Shown: piece by piece, positions 44,776 through 56,502 of the stretch
How positions within the stretch are numbered: the first letter of the stretch is position 1
How the letters are laid out: each line of letters begins with the position of its first letter
From: Lepas anatifera
Taxonomy: Eukaryota > Arthropoda > Thecostraca > Lepadidae
Direction of reading: 5' to 3'
Assembly (NCBI GenBank): GCA_034440635.1
Contig: JAOTON010001351.1
Span: forward strand, 957,501 to 1,021,500
Length of the DNA stretch: 64,000 nt
Notes under the pieces: generated by a model
Database searches by the model: none
Seen by the model: the letters and a program-made list of their open reading frames with translations, nothing else
Told to the model about the DNA's origin: nothing
Made by a program: the position numbers and the translations under genes

Positions 44776-45390
44776 CCCACGCCCCAGTGGGCCTCAGATC
44801 CACCTTCGCCCTAGTGTGGAGGGGTAGTTGTCAACCTCCCCCGGAACTAGGCTCCCGAGTGGGGTAACGAAAAAACGTGAAAAGCGTTTAGCTGCCCACA
44901 AAAAAAGAAGCTGAAACTGAATCATTAACTTTTTGTCAGGCTTTTATTGAGGTCAAGAGATACTTAATATATTTCTGATAATACTTTTTATTTCTAACGA
45001 ATGACTGGGTCAATTTATTTCACTGTGTTATATTTATTCATATATTTCAGTTAGGGTCATTTGATTCCTCTCAATAGAGAGATCATGACTCGCACCTGAC
45101 ACCATGACCCTTGCAACGAAATAAAAATACCGGAATACGTTTTTTGGCCCCCGGTGGGCCCATTATGTGAAAAGTGTCACATGGATAGATTAATCCTGTC
45201 ATGGCTAATGCAATCCGAAACATTTTAGGGGAGTTTACTTGACCTGGCCAAATGACCTTAGCCGAGATGACCCAAGCTTAAATGTTCAGAATAGCTGCAG
45301 AATTTATCAGGGATAGGCTACGGCAAGTATGGCAGCGTTCACGCTGCCATTTTTCAGTGCCGCCAGAAAATCCGAGAGGTGCTCTCAATG
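44776..45390 (+). mobile_element. F3-related TTAA MITE, diverged, right end eroded
   Basis: It starts CCCACGCCCCAGTGGGCC after the shared TTAA, then GATCCACCTTCGCCC, a palindrome-like GGTAGTTGTCAACCTCC and GTAACGAAAAAACG. The other side keeps ATGGCAGCGTTCACGCTGCC (a palindrome) and GCCGCCAGAAAATCCGAGAGG, but no terminal TTAA. Confidence 0.6.
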
Positions 45391-45883
45391 TTCAATTAAA
45401 TGTTCTGGCCTACACTGAGAGAAAAAGTTTACTCCGAAAAACAGTGTTCCATTTGGGTTCAAAATGACTCCATCTAAGGGCGGCCAAAACCCCTTTTTTC
45501 GAGAGTTAATTACTCTTTTTTTAGTTTCCAGTAGTTTAATTTTCGGGGTAACCTGAGCATTTTTTTCGAAGCACCACTACACGGGGTGTTCTATTACCCA
45601 TATAAAAGAGTACCGGTATGCCAGAATTAAGGGTAGCAAATTAGTGGAGTAACGTTACTCCCACAGAGTAGTGCCAAATTTACTCCAGTTTTCATTGGAC
45701 TGGTTACTACCCCGGAGTAACCGAGCCATTACCCCTGAATCAGGAGTAATTCAAGCACCCTTTTTACACCCTCCATTGTTCTTCGCGACTTTTTCACATG
45801 ACCAAAAATTTGATCGTATCATACAGCCTTTTGGGAGGCATATCCATTTTCGACGACCCTAAGCAACACACTGTGCACTAGAC
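45391..45883. other. CACTGAG-type inverted terminus at 45412-45440; otherwise no gene
   Basis: TACACTGAGAGAAAAAGTTTACTCC is the inverse of the end at 52288-52312 (both read as shorter blocks CACTGAG, GAAAAAGTTTACTCC), each next to TA. It may be a mariner-type end. The rest is rich in ACTCC/GAGTAA strings. Confidence 0.45.
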
Positions 45884-45887
45884 TTAA

Positions 45888-46709
45888 CACGCGCATTGAC
45901 GGGGCGGGTACCCGCCCCCTCGGGTTTTCGAAGACAGCAGAAAAATGGGCGCGTAGCCGCCGTACTTGGCATACCTTTTCCTCATCATTTTTTAACTTCT
46001 CTGAAAATTTTAAGGTTAGGTCATCTCAGGTCAGGTCACCAGTACAGGTCAAGTGACCCGACCTCAAAAAAAGTTTAAGATAGCATAAGTCAGAGCAGGG
46101 TGAACTTATCCGATTGAAACTCATATCACATAATGGCCCCACCAAGTTCTCTAAAATATGTCCGGTATTTTTGATATCGATGACCTAAGGTCAGGTACGA
46201 GATATGACCTCTCCATTGGAAATACATGGGAAAAATGTTTTTACAGAATAACTCAGTAACGGATGGTGATAGGCATTTATTTTAGCTGCATTAGACTCGC
46301 CTGGGCTTTGCGGTTCTAATGATTTGCATTTTATACAATTTGACCCTGACCTGACCTCAGGTCAGGTCAAATCCTTGATTTGACCTAGCAAGGTCAAATT
46401 ATATATCATTCGATTCGGCTTGCTGAGAGGATTCATATAGTTCAAGTCGTTTTGCTCTATCTTTACTTGTTCAGATGAAATGGCCGAAAAACTGAATTTA
46501 CATGTTATCCCTATGACGGCATGTTTTGACCTCTCGTGACCTTGAATATGACCTGACAAAAAAATGGTTCAAATGTTTTCGATGGAGAAGTAGATGGGCA
46601 GCCCAACGCCGTTTACCTTTTTGCTACCTACCGTGGTTCTCGAGATCTTAGGGGGCGGGTACCCGCCCCGTCAATGCGAAGGTGGCTCAGACCCCTGTCA
46701 ATGCGCGTG
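45888..46709 (+). mobile_element. TTAA MITE family F1, copy c
   Basis: TTAA at 45884-45887 and 46710-46713, ends CACGCGCATTGACGGGG / CCTGTCAATGCGCGTG. The core includes a GACCTGACCTCAGGTCAGGTC palindrome of AGGTCA half-sites (46345-46370). Confidence 0.9.
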
Positions 46710-47089
46710 TTAATAACTACCTATTTGATGGCAGGTTTTCATGTTATATAGCGTCCATCAATTGACAATTAAATGCACAAACGCTGGTGCGCCCTATATA
46801 GCACTATGCATAACGCAAATACTACGATGGGTCAAGCATTTCCTATGAATGCTTCCCAAAATTTAAATTCCCAAAATTTAAATATATGGAATCATTTATA
46901 CGGAATTCGTTAACACAGTCAGGCACAGGAGGCCGTGACCGAGCTATGCTCCTGGTCCAATCTGCCGCCATTCTGACCGCATCATTCATCCGTCTCGACA
47001 AGAACCCTCATCCCCGCCATACGTCGAGCTCATGGAATCATCCCTCCTCCCCCCTTTTTCATCTCACTTCATTTTCAGGATCAACATGG

Positions 47090-48830
47090 AGCTCGCGTCG
47101 TTCCCGGGCTGCGGGTGCCTGGCGCGGATGGCCGGGGCTGGTGTCGCCACGGTTCGCCGGCGGCTGGCCGTCCGGCTGTGGGCGGGTGACGTCCGCTCTG
47201 CGGCCGCGTTTCGCCGGTCGCCGTACCTGGGGCGGCCGCCTGCCGGCCGCTGTGCGGCTGCGCCCCGACGATCGCTGCGCCCGGGCGGCCCCTCGCCGTC
47301 CGGCGCGATGTCGTCTCTACGACTGGGTGTCTTCGGTCGCCGTGGTGGGGTGGTCTCCGCCACCCGCCGCGGCGGCCACTCGACGGCTGCGCCCCGACGA
47401 TCGCTGCGCCCGGGCGGCCTCTCGCCGTCCGGCGTGGCGTCCGCCTGCAGCTTCATGTCTACGGTCGCCGCGCCCGGGCGGCCTCGCCGCTCGCCGCGGC
47501 GGCCACTCAACGGACTCATCCTGGCGTTCGCCTCGTCCAGGCGGCCTCTCGCCGTCCGGCGCGGCGCCCGTCTACAGCTTCATGTCTTCGGTCGCCGTGG
47601 TGGGGCGGCCTCCCGCCGTCCGCCGCGGCGGCTGCGCCCCGACGATCGCTGCGCCCGGGCGGCCCTCGCCGTCCGGCGTGGCGTCCGCCTGCAGCTTCAT
47701 GTCTACGGTCGCCGCGCCCGGCGGCCTCTCGCTCGCCGCGGCGGCCACTCAACGGACTCATCCTGGCGTTCGCCTCGTCCAGGCGGCCTCTCGCCGTCCG
47801 GCGCGGCGCCCGTCTACAGCTTCTGTCTTCGGTCGCCGTGGTGGGGCGGCCTCCGCCGTCCGCCGCGGCGGCTGCGCCCGACGATCGCTGCGCCCGGGCG
47901 GCCCTCGCCGTCCGGCGCGGTGTCGTCTCTGCGGCTGCGTATCTTCGGTCGCCGTGGTGGGGTGGCCTCCCGCCGCTCGCCGCGGCGGCCACTCGACGGC
48001 CGCGCCCCGATGATCGCTGCGCCCGGGCGGCCTTCGCCGCCTGGCGTGGCGTCCACCTGCGGCTTCATGTCTTCGGTCGCCGCGCCCGGGCGGCTCTCGC
48101 CGTCCGGCGCGGTGTCGTCTCTGCGGCTGCGAGTCTTCGGTCGCCGCGGTGGGATGGCCTCCGCCGCTCGCCGCGGCGGCCACTCATCGGACTCATCCCG
48201 GCATTCGCCGCGTCCGGGCGGCCTCTCGCCGTCCGGCGCGGCATGCGGCTTCATGTCTTCGGTCGCCGTGGTGGGGTGGCCTCCGCCGCCTGCCGCGGCG
48301 GCCACTCTGCGGCTGCGCCCCGATGATCGCTGTGCCCGGGCGGCCTCGCCGTCCGGCGCGGTGTCATCTCTGCGGTTGCGTGTCTTCGGTTGCCGTGGTG
48401 GGGTGGCCTCCCGCCGCCCACCGCGGCGGCCACTCGGCGGCTGCGCCCCGACGATTGCTGCGCCCGGGCGGCCTCTCGCCGTCGGGCGCGGCGTCCGCCT
48501 GCGGCTTCCTGTCTTCGGTCGCCGCGCCCTGGCGGCGTCCCGCCGTCCGGCGTGGTGTCATCCCTGCGGCCGCTCTGCGGACTCCTCGCGGCGTCCGGGC
48601 GGCCTCCTGCCGCCCGCCGGCGGCCGCTCTGCGGACTCATTCCGGCGTCCGGGCGGCCGCCCGCCGCGGCGGCCGCTCTGCGGCTGCGGGTCTTCGGTCG
48701 CCGTGGTGGGGTGGCCTCCCGCCGCTCTCTCGGCTGGGCGCCTCCCGCCGCCCGCCGCGGCTGCCGCTGCGCGGGTATCGTCGCCTGTTGTGGCGGCGCG
48801 GCGTGCTTCTCTGCGGTCGGACTCCGGCCC
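47090..48830. repeat. GC-rich satellite, about 125-130 bp unit with higher-order repeats
   Basis: The marker ATCGCTGCGCCCGGGCGGCC recurs at about 47270, 47400, 47645, 47882, 48012, 48328 and 48453. Spacing is near 125-130 bp or multiples, and blocks of about 242 bp (marker GGACTCATCCTGGCGTTCGC at 47512 and 47754) show a higher-order pattern. Its very high GC leaves long open frames on both strands, the longest 47032-48924 (+). The translation is repetitive Arg/Pro/Ala-rich text with no domain. Confidence 0.85.
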
Positions 48831-48924
48831 GGCGGTTATGTTGCGCTGTATTTTTTCGTTGTCTTATACTGTTACTTATGCGTTTTATAATATTGCCCAG
48901 CGTAATCATGCCGGCCGGCCTTAG

Positions 48925-50289
48925 GATTTTAGGGTGCGCACCCATTGTACTATTCGTTTTTACCGTTGTAATGTTTTTATCGTGTGTGCTGTCGCAATAC
49001 ATGTATGGAAGTATTTCACAGCAGGAAAATGAGCTTAGACTCACAAGTCATCCACTGAGGCAGAGATCAAACACAATTAATAAACTTGTCATTTTATTGG
49101 TGAAAGAAACATTGAACCTCAACGGTTTATCCTTCATGTTATTTCTGCTTTACAGCAGAAACTCCTTTTCTTCTAAGGTTGACTGCTCTCCCCAGTAGCT
49201 TTCCACAACTAACTAATTTATGTTTTGAAGTACTTCGATCAAAAACATGTTTTCTTTGTGCCTATTTCCTTGCTTATACTAGCCCTTTCTGAGTGGATTC
49301 TGCATCTCTTGGGCAATGCAAGAGCAAGATGAAGCTGTGGGAGGGTCAAACTCGTCAACATTTGCTCTTGCATCTAGAGCTGGCAGGCCAATTTGAAAAT
49401 TATGGGCTCCCACTAGATAGTTTGTACCTGACATATTCACTTCACCATTTTTCGTAGAGGACATGGGAATGGCTCCATAGATAACATTTTCTTTTTACCT
49501 GACACAGAAAGCTTCTGAAAATAATTTTCTAGCTAGAGCTAGGTGTTAGTATCAATATGTTAGCAGGAAATTGGTTAAATGACTTCCTTTGAAATGGTAT
49601 ACTGACAATACGAAGTAACAAATAGGCTATCACAATTTATATTTTGTTCACCCATATATGACTAAGATTTTGAATTCATCGGGATATTCATAAGATGACA
49701 GTACAGCATAGACATGTGCAACTGTAGGAATTATTCAATATTTGATTATAAATATTGATACAGGTTTGAGTAACTTGCTTTTGATCCTGGCATGAGTAAC
49801 AGATGGAAAGCTAGAGCTTCATGCATTTACATTCCTGATGTATGTCTAAAAGCCCATGTCTCAAAATTAATTATAAATGCATTTTCAAAAGCTGCTGGTG
49901 AATGAATAAGATTATGTTTCAGTGGAAAAAACTAGCTTTGTACTGAAAAAGGCTTATTTAACTTACAGAAAATTGATTTTGAAGTCCCAGTTCAGTTAAA
50001 GCCCGGAATGAGCCTGGGTGAAGCCCGTTATCAGCCCGGCATTGGCCTAAATCAGGCCTTCAGGCCTGGTCCAAGCCCATGGGCCTGGGCTGGGCTTTTG
50101 CCCTGGGCCTAGAAAGTCCCACCTCTACTCTGCATGCAATGTGCTGCACCTGAACACATGTATGGAAGTAGCCAATGTTGTCCTATGCCTATGTGCAAGC
50201 TTTCCAAACTGGCCTGAGATGTCAGAATTTTCCCAAATTATAGTTTCCTTCCATGGAGACAGAGCACCTAAATATAAGGGAGGGGCATC
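48925..50289. other. No gene seen
   Basis: AT-rich sequence after the satellite. 50030-50110 is a short cluster of GCCTGGGC/AGCCC strings. No domain-bearing ORF. Confidence 0.4.
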
Positions 50290-50972
50290 CATTCAAAGAG
50301 GTCATGCTCCACCCCCCCATATTTCTTCAACCAGAAAGGATCTGGGGATCCTTATACAGAAAGAATTGAAATTTGGCAGCCAAGGCTAACAGCAAGGTGA
50401 GCCAGATTCTCAAGGTGATTAGGAAAGCCTTTGACAACATAGACCAAGAGACATTGCCCTTATTATACAAGAGCCTTGTCAGACTCCTACTTGAGTATGG
50501 AAACCCCATTTGCAGCCCATTCTATAAGACAGAGCAGATCATGCTGGAGCAAGTGCAGTGCCAAGCAACTTGCCTGATACAGAATATACTACCTTACAAA
50601 GAAAGATACCTTACAAAGAAAGAAAGATACCTTACAAAGAAAGGTCGAGACACCTGTCACTGTTGCCTTCCCTTCTGTGCAAACAAAGGAGATGTGACCT
50701 GATATGGATGTATAACCTTAGAACTGGGCATACTGGACTGAGTAGAGACAAGTTCCTCCAGATGGCTCCTGACAATGCAACTAGAGGGCATGAGCTTTAG
50801 GTCTTCACACCAGAAGCCGGTCCAAGAGAACGGAGAAACCATTTCAGCATCAGAAGCATTAACAACTGCAACTCGCTAAAAAGCTGGGTCATCAAGTCAG
50901 AAAGTACAAACTTGTTCAAAACCAGCCTTCATAAATACTGGAATCAGTTTTTGTATGAAACTCTTTACTAAG
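50290..50972 (+). pseudogene. LINE D: CR1/L2-like RT 3' portion, 5'-truncated
   Basis: The plus strand reads ISSTRKDLGILIQKELKFGS, then AAKANSKVSQILKVIRKAF, LPLLYKSLVRLLLEYGNPIC, FYKTEQIMLEQVQCQAT and, one frame over, RGDLIWMYN, with INNWNSLKSWVI near the end (about 50880). These are the successive thumb and C-terminal blocks of CR1/L2-type ORF2 (DLGI...LKF, A.KAN...LG.I...F, LY..LVRP.LEY, WNSL). An insertion of repeated AAAGAAAGATACCTTACA at about 50590-50640 breaks the frame. The upstream RT core is absent. Confidence 0.8.
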
Positions 50973-52113
50973 CATATTCCATCTCCTAAGTACCCGAGCT
51001 CATCAAGGTAGGGGACAACAGAGGCTTCGTCAGAAGCCTGAATGTTCCCAAAACCACAAGGTCAATGTCAGGTCAAGCTCAACAGTGGTCTCCATGCAAG
51101 CCCCTGGGCCAAGACAGGCAAACGCTACCCAAAACCAGCGCCTTACCTTACCAAACAATTTCAGACTAATAGTCACTATGGCCCACTGGCTCAGATTCTC
51201 CAACGAGCTCAGGAGATAAGTGCATTTCAACATGCTCTTCCTCAGGAAAAGGAACCTGAGAGTGGCCAAGAATTGACCTTCTTGAGCCAGGACAGGTTGG
51301 ATGGATCATTCAAGTTCCGAGACGTGGAACACGGGCAAAGCCCAGTGTGTTTCAAGCAGATTTTTTTAACTGGTTCAGGGTCTGAGCCTCTACAACCGAC
51401 ACTGGAAAGAATTTCTAATTGTTGATTATTCTGACCCCAAAGAAGTTGCCTAAGTATTCCCTCAGGACAAGGATAAACCAATGTGCATGCAATCTAATCG
51501 AAACCTATCTGACGAGGTACCTACCAGGTACCTACACTATCAGACCCTACTCCATCAGGTGAGTGGATCAGGTTATAATCTGGTGAGACTAAGAATATTG
51601 ATATGGGAAATCCAGCCGTGATAGGTACCTTGCCCGGCCTCTTACCTTTATAAGTACAGGTATGTTTGTCGAATCCCACATAAGCCCTTCGATACGTCAA
51701 AATCACATAAGAATATCAGAAACGAACAGCAGGATATCTTCTTGCTAAATTCATCAAATAAGGAAGCCCACTTCTATAGGTTCGAGATGATAATAACAAA
51801 AAATATAGGTTCAAACTATACCCACCACCGTCCATGCTTTGCGCCGACTTGTGGTCTGTGCCGCGTTTCCGGCTTTTCGCAAAATGGCTCTTGTGCTGGC
51901 AGTTCTGAAGAGTTCTGCTACTCCCTGACGATATTAAATACTCCAAAATCCAGCATTGATTACTCTGCCTTCTCGCCCCGGCCCCTCAGGTCAGGGAGTC
52001 CCCATTTGAGGCGTACGTGGACGACACAATTTAAGACAGTCCTCTTAATTGGAGTCCCATTCAAATTGACTGAAATTTAGAGAGTGCGCTGACTCTTTTG
52101 CACTCATCTCCCC
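50973..52113. other. No gene seen
   Basis: Several ORFs of 60-130 codons without recognisable domains. No clear repeat structure. Confidence 0.35.
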
Positions 52114-52312
52114 GATAACCTGCGTTCCATGACTACATATTTTGTCTTTTGGTATGCTACTTTCCGGCGCATTAGTCTTCAGACCCCGGGTGGGTAAACT
52201 TTTTCCTCAGTGCGATAACCTGCGTTCCTGACTACATATTTTGTCTTTTGGTATGCTACTTTCCGGCGCATTAGTCTTCAGACCCCGGGTGGAGTAAACT
52301 TTTTCCTCAGTG
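52114..52312. repeat. Tandem duplication, 100-bp unit twice
   Basis: Both units start GATAACCTGCGTTCC and contain TGCTACTTTCCGGCGCATTA and AAACTTTTTCCTCAGTG. The second ends at the CACTGAG-type terminus, next to TATAG. Confidence 0.9.
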
Positions 52313-52389
52313 TATAGTCGCGAATGATTAGCCGCCCAATATTCAACCCCATCAGAGTGCCTACAGCCATTCCGATTCATGTGAAAACC

Positions 52390-52600
52390 GGTCATTTTAC
52401 CAACTGCCCGCCGGGTGGGCAGTTTGTAAAATGACCGGAGAGCTGGACACTATGCAAAATGTCCAGGTAGTTTGCAAACTGACCAAATGGCCGGGCAGTT
52501 CATGAACTGCCCTGCTTTCTGGGCAGTTTGCAAAATGCATGGGCAGTTCGCAAAATGCCTGAAATCCCATACTGCCCGTAACATATTCACCGAACCCATG
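52390..52600. repeat. Palindromic GGGCAGTTTGCAAA cluster (inverted relative of 41930-42205)
   Basis: Runs of GGGCAGTTTG(C/T)AAAATG and CATGAACTGCCC. The edge ATTTC..CATACTGCCCGTAA is the inverse of the first copy's edge. Confidence 0.85.
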
Positions 52601-53286
52601 CACTGGCTGCCAGCTAGTGCTATCACCGCTGTAGCTAATTTTAGACCATATATCTTCTCTAGCTTTTCATTTCTGTTTGGCAGAATCGTCATACTCTGAG
52701 TAGAACTTCCCAACCTAGGATAATGCATTTTATTGTTTTTATGTGAGGTGCGTCCCACTTTCTTTGAGCCACATTTTGTTTATTTTTAAGCTCTGACTTC
52801 ACATGTAAATGGATATGCATCATCTGGCGATATGAATAAAAAATGAAATAAACCATGCTAATACTAATAAAGCAAACATAAATTCAACACCCGCTTTCCA
52901 TGTCCAAATATACTGAGGCGAAAGCAATTGTCTTTCCTTATCTGAAATGCGTAGTACAAATTCCCGTGATTGTAATTCTCAGAACTGTCTCCGTCCAGTG
53001 CTGATAATGATGATAATAAATACCAGAAAGCTGGATAAGAGCACCACACAATGGTGATTTGGAGCATTTCCGGTGGTGCGAACTTGCGTCCACTATCTCA
53101 ACACGGATACAATATCCCCACATCACGATACAACAGACACCATCCGGTCCTTCATGTGATCAAAACTAGCCCTTCATCCCGTCGCATCATAAATGTTAAA
53201 ACGTTTTGCTGGGGCTTGCATGCCGTTTTAGGACATACCGTTCTAAGACGTCTGACATTCAAATAGTTGGACTGCACGTAGAAGTA
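52601..53286. other. No gene seen
   Basis: AT-rich, ORFs without domains. Confidence 0.35.
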
Positions 53287-53290
53287 TTGA

Positions 53291-54233
53291 CCCGCGCCAC
53301 CTTCGCCCTGGCGCAGGGTGTTCAAACACCCCCCCACCCTTCTAACTTGGCTCCTATGCGGGATAGCGAAAAAGTGCGAAAGCTGTTGGATAGCTCATAC
53401 AAATTCATGTCGAAATTAGATTGGTCACTTTTTGGCTCAGGTCAATATTGAGGTTATGACAGGTCAAAGAAGGCGTCATGTTAGAGAAGAGATTCCGGAC
53501 TCTAGCGTCTGACAGAGTGAAGTTAGAACCATTTTTAGGCACCATTCGCTTCCTCTTGTTACGGCGAATCTAATGATGTAAAATATGGCTATACTAGGTC
53601 AAAACATGAACATGGCCTGACCTAAAGTCAAGTCAAGGTCACTTTCGACCCTACCATAGTCAATATGCATATCAGTTGACTCACAATAGCAATCCAAACG
53701 TAATGGTATCAAAATAACTATCATCATTTCCTGAAAAGTTATTGACCCAAGTCTGAAACCTGAATAAGTACTCTCAGATGACCTCTCAAAGGTCACAGGT
53801 CAAAAATGTAAAGATGAAGCTGGAAAATGGCCCAGGATACTACGATTTGGAGCATATGTAGGTATTCACAACTGTATCTACACAAATACATCCAAATTTC
53901 CAATGGAGAGGTTATAATCCGTATCTGACTCCAGGTCATCGATGTTAAAAATGCCGGAATGTATTTTTTAGTGCTCGGTGGGCCCATCATTTGGTATAAG
54001 TTTAATCCGATAGATTCACTCATTTCTTACTTATGCCAACTTAAAATTTTTGGAGGTGAGGTCACTTGAGCTGCATCGGTGACCTGACCTGAAATGACCC
54101 AGCCTTAAAATTTGGGGAAGGCTGCGGAATTGATCAAGGAGAAGGCGTGTCAAGTATGGTGGCGCTTTGCGCCGCCGTACTTTGCACCTGAAAAACCCGA
54201 AGGGGTGTTCAAACACCCCCACCGGGACAAGGG
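53291..54233 (-). mobile_element. TTAA MITE family F3, copy c
   Basis: TTGA (mutated TTAA) at 53287-53290 and TTAA at 54234-54237. Ends CCCGCGCCACCTTCGCCC and, inverted, CCCTTGTCCCGGTGGGG. Palindrome GGTGTTCAAACACC at both ends. Core with ATGACCT-type half-sites and TTGGAGCATATGTAGG. Confidence 0.8.
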
Positions 54234-54424
54234 TTAAACGCAAATTTCCCTGCCCTTATCAATTAAAAAAAAAGCGTGTGTAACTCACGAGTTTCTCCTT
54301 CGCCACCAAACACAGACAGAGTCAAGGACCAAACCTCCTCTGCTGATCGCAGGCATATTCTCACCCGTGGTCACAGATAGGCAGAGTCGTCTGCAGGGCG
54401 ACCGGATATGACTTCCCCGTTACA

Positions 54425-54660
54425 GCTCCCGCCGACAAAAAAACTGCTCACGGAAGTAGAAAACTAGTTGAATGAACTGGATGATGATGATCCTCGAAGC
54501 AAAGATCACATTTGAACGCTGAGAGAACAAATAAACAATTAAGTCACCTATTTAGCCCGTAAGGAATTGCTTCTGTCCAAAGTCCGGTAGATGGGCCTAG
54601 CAGAGAGGGGAACAAAATATTTTCATGGACTAACAAAACGCAACAGGGTTAGGACAATGT
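54425..54660 (+). pseudogene. L1/Tx1-like LINE linker fragment, second copy
   Basis: Inverse of 41610-41845 with scattered changes, including AACGCTGAGAGAACAAA and ATGGGCCTAGCAGAGAGGGG. No RT follows; the fragment ends at CAACAGGG. Confidence 0.7.
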
Positions 54661-55204
54661 AGCCACCCCACTCAGACAACCAAACATTCAGGAAATTTCC
54701 GATCAGCAAGTCACGATAAAATCAAGCTCGGCTCACTCGTCGGTTAGGAAAGGCAATTACTTGATGCCTCTAGCGTGCAATGTGCATCATTCCTGGAAAA
54801 TAACACTATTGCGGCTGGTTGTGCATGTTTAATACTCCCAAATTGCGTAGCTTGTCGATTACGTTTCGCTAACATATCCTTTGGTTGATTTTCCTAAAAC
54901 AATTATGATAGTGCCTGTTTTTTTTTTTTTAAGTTAAAACGTGTGCTCGCGTAAAGCAGTGTTATGTCTGCTTTAGCCATGACAGTAGAGAACATTCAGG
55001 GGGCGCCAATTTGCCCATTTGGACACCTCTTCAACGTTGTGGGGGACGCCCCGACAATGTTCAAGAGGTGTCACCGTCAAGGGATGGGGGACACCATTGA
55101 CGTAACTTTTGGATGTTTTTTTCTTTTTAGAGGGTAACTTTAAGAAAAAGTTGCAAGCTATTGTATGTTCGAATTTTTGGAATGAACACCCCACTTTAGT
55201 TATC
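54661..55204. other. No gene seen
   Basis: Poly-T run at about 54920. A GTTGTGGGGGACGCCC / GATGGGGGACACC repeat pair at 55040-55095. No coding signal. Confidence 0.35.
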
Positions 55205-55620
55205 GAGAGACTTGTCACGGAAACTCCGACGCCAACATCCGAACGATTAATGCCCGTAATGACTGTTTAATTTGTCAGCGAAATTTTATCACACGGGAAA
55301 TACAGCGTATTTGATATATGATTTTCTCATGTTACAAATATATCATCTACCAAATACGCTTTATTGACTGTGATTCAATGCCCATCAAAAAATTAAAACG
55401 TTGGAAGTCAAAGTGTAACGTCCCACAACGCACAGGGACGGACACCCCGCTCAGGTCACCCTCTCACCAGTCAGTTGCCAGCCGACCTACGTCAGGTAAA
55501 TTCTGAGCGCCGAAGCGTCTCAGGGGAACCGATCCTAAGGTTTCACCGGTGCATTGCTTCTTCACGGTTTTCTGAGCTGGTCAGAACCCAACTCTTTACC
55601 AACTGAGCTACCGGGATTGT
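55205..55620 (-). mobile_element. tRNA-derived SINE with a small hairpin insertion
   Basis: The head GGTAGCTCAGTTGGTAAAG (minus strand, near 55615), body CACCCTCTCACCAGTCAGTT and 3' block ACTTGTCACGGA match the SINE at 4613-4950. About 100-130 extra bases (about 55280-55410) contain the inverted pair AGCGTATTTG / CAAATACGCT (55303-55363). Confidence 0.75.
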
Positions 55621-56177
55621 TTCAAAGTTATTTGGGGATAGTAACACCTGTAAGTTTGACTTAAGAAGCGTAACATTTTTGCTTCATTATTTTGGTTTGG
55701 ATGTTTTCTGAACAAATATTTTCCATCGGAGGCTGAATCAGTCCTAGACGTTGGCTCTGGTGGGACAATACTGGAAGGCCTCTCAGGAGCAGGTCCTAGG
55801 TCCGAGTAATGATTCATTTTCCCAAACAGAAGCCAGCCTTTACCCTCCAAGATGTGAGTTTCCCCAGCCGACAAGGGTTTGTGGGGTCGCACGAAATGGT
55901 CATTCTCAACACACAGAGTGAATAGGTTGGGCGTCAAATCGTGATGCCTTGCTACATTGAAGCGAGCATTCACACCTCAATGGGCACCGGTGTCAAATGT
56001 GCAAATGTCTTATCTTCTGGCTCCACGAACTAAGTTGGCAAGAACGGGATTTTCCTGCCCTCTGCTACAGATGTCCATAAAAATGAGCAGCCGCTTTCCA
56101 CTCGGTGAAATGGTAAATACGTGTATCAAAGCCCGACAGCTGCAGCTGTCCAAGCACCAGCCGAGCTCAGTTCAGCG
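55621..56177. other. No gene seen
   Basis: Minus ORF 55973-55608 and plus ORF 55957-56415 have no domain. The latter ends in the tandem repeat below. Confidence 0.35.
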
Positions 56178-56323
56178 TCGGGCTACTCCAGCCACTGAGC
56201 TGACGCGACACGCCACTCCAGCCACTGAGCTGACGCACCACGCCACTCCAGCCACTGAGCTGACGCGCCACGTCACTCCAGCCACTGAGCTGACGCGTCA
56301 CGTCACTCCAGCCACTGAGCTGA
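56178..56323. repeat. 30-bp tandem repeat, about 5 copies (GCCACTCCAGCCACTGAGCTG)
   Basis: The core ACTCCAGCCACTGAGCTGAC recurs every 30 bp. In the plus frame it would read TPATELTRHA repeated. Unrelated in sequence to the larger 30-bp array that follows. Confidence 0.9.
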
Positions 56324-56502
56324 TTTCAAGCCAGCAATTTCCTCAAACAAAATCATTCGGCCGTATTGTGGGAGATGCAGACCAGTCTGATATGCTGTCA
56401 CAACTCGGCAGCTAACAAATATAGCGAGTAGCTTTCCACTGGAGCACGATAGCCTGAATGTTAGCACGAAAAGGTTTTCCACTGATAGCCCTCAGTCTGC
56501 AC

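Noticed and set aside
47032..48924. 630-codon ORF in the GC-rich satellite
   Set aside because: Open frames exist on both strands because stop codons are rare at this GC. The translation repeats with the satellite and shows no domain.
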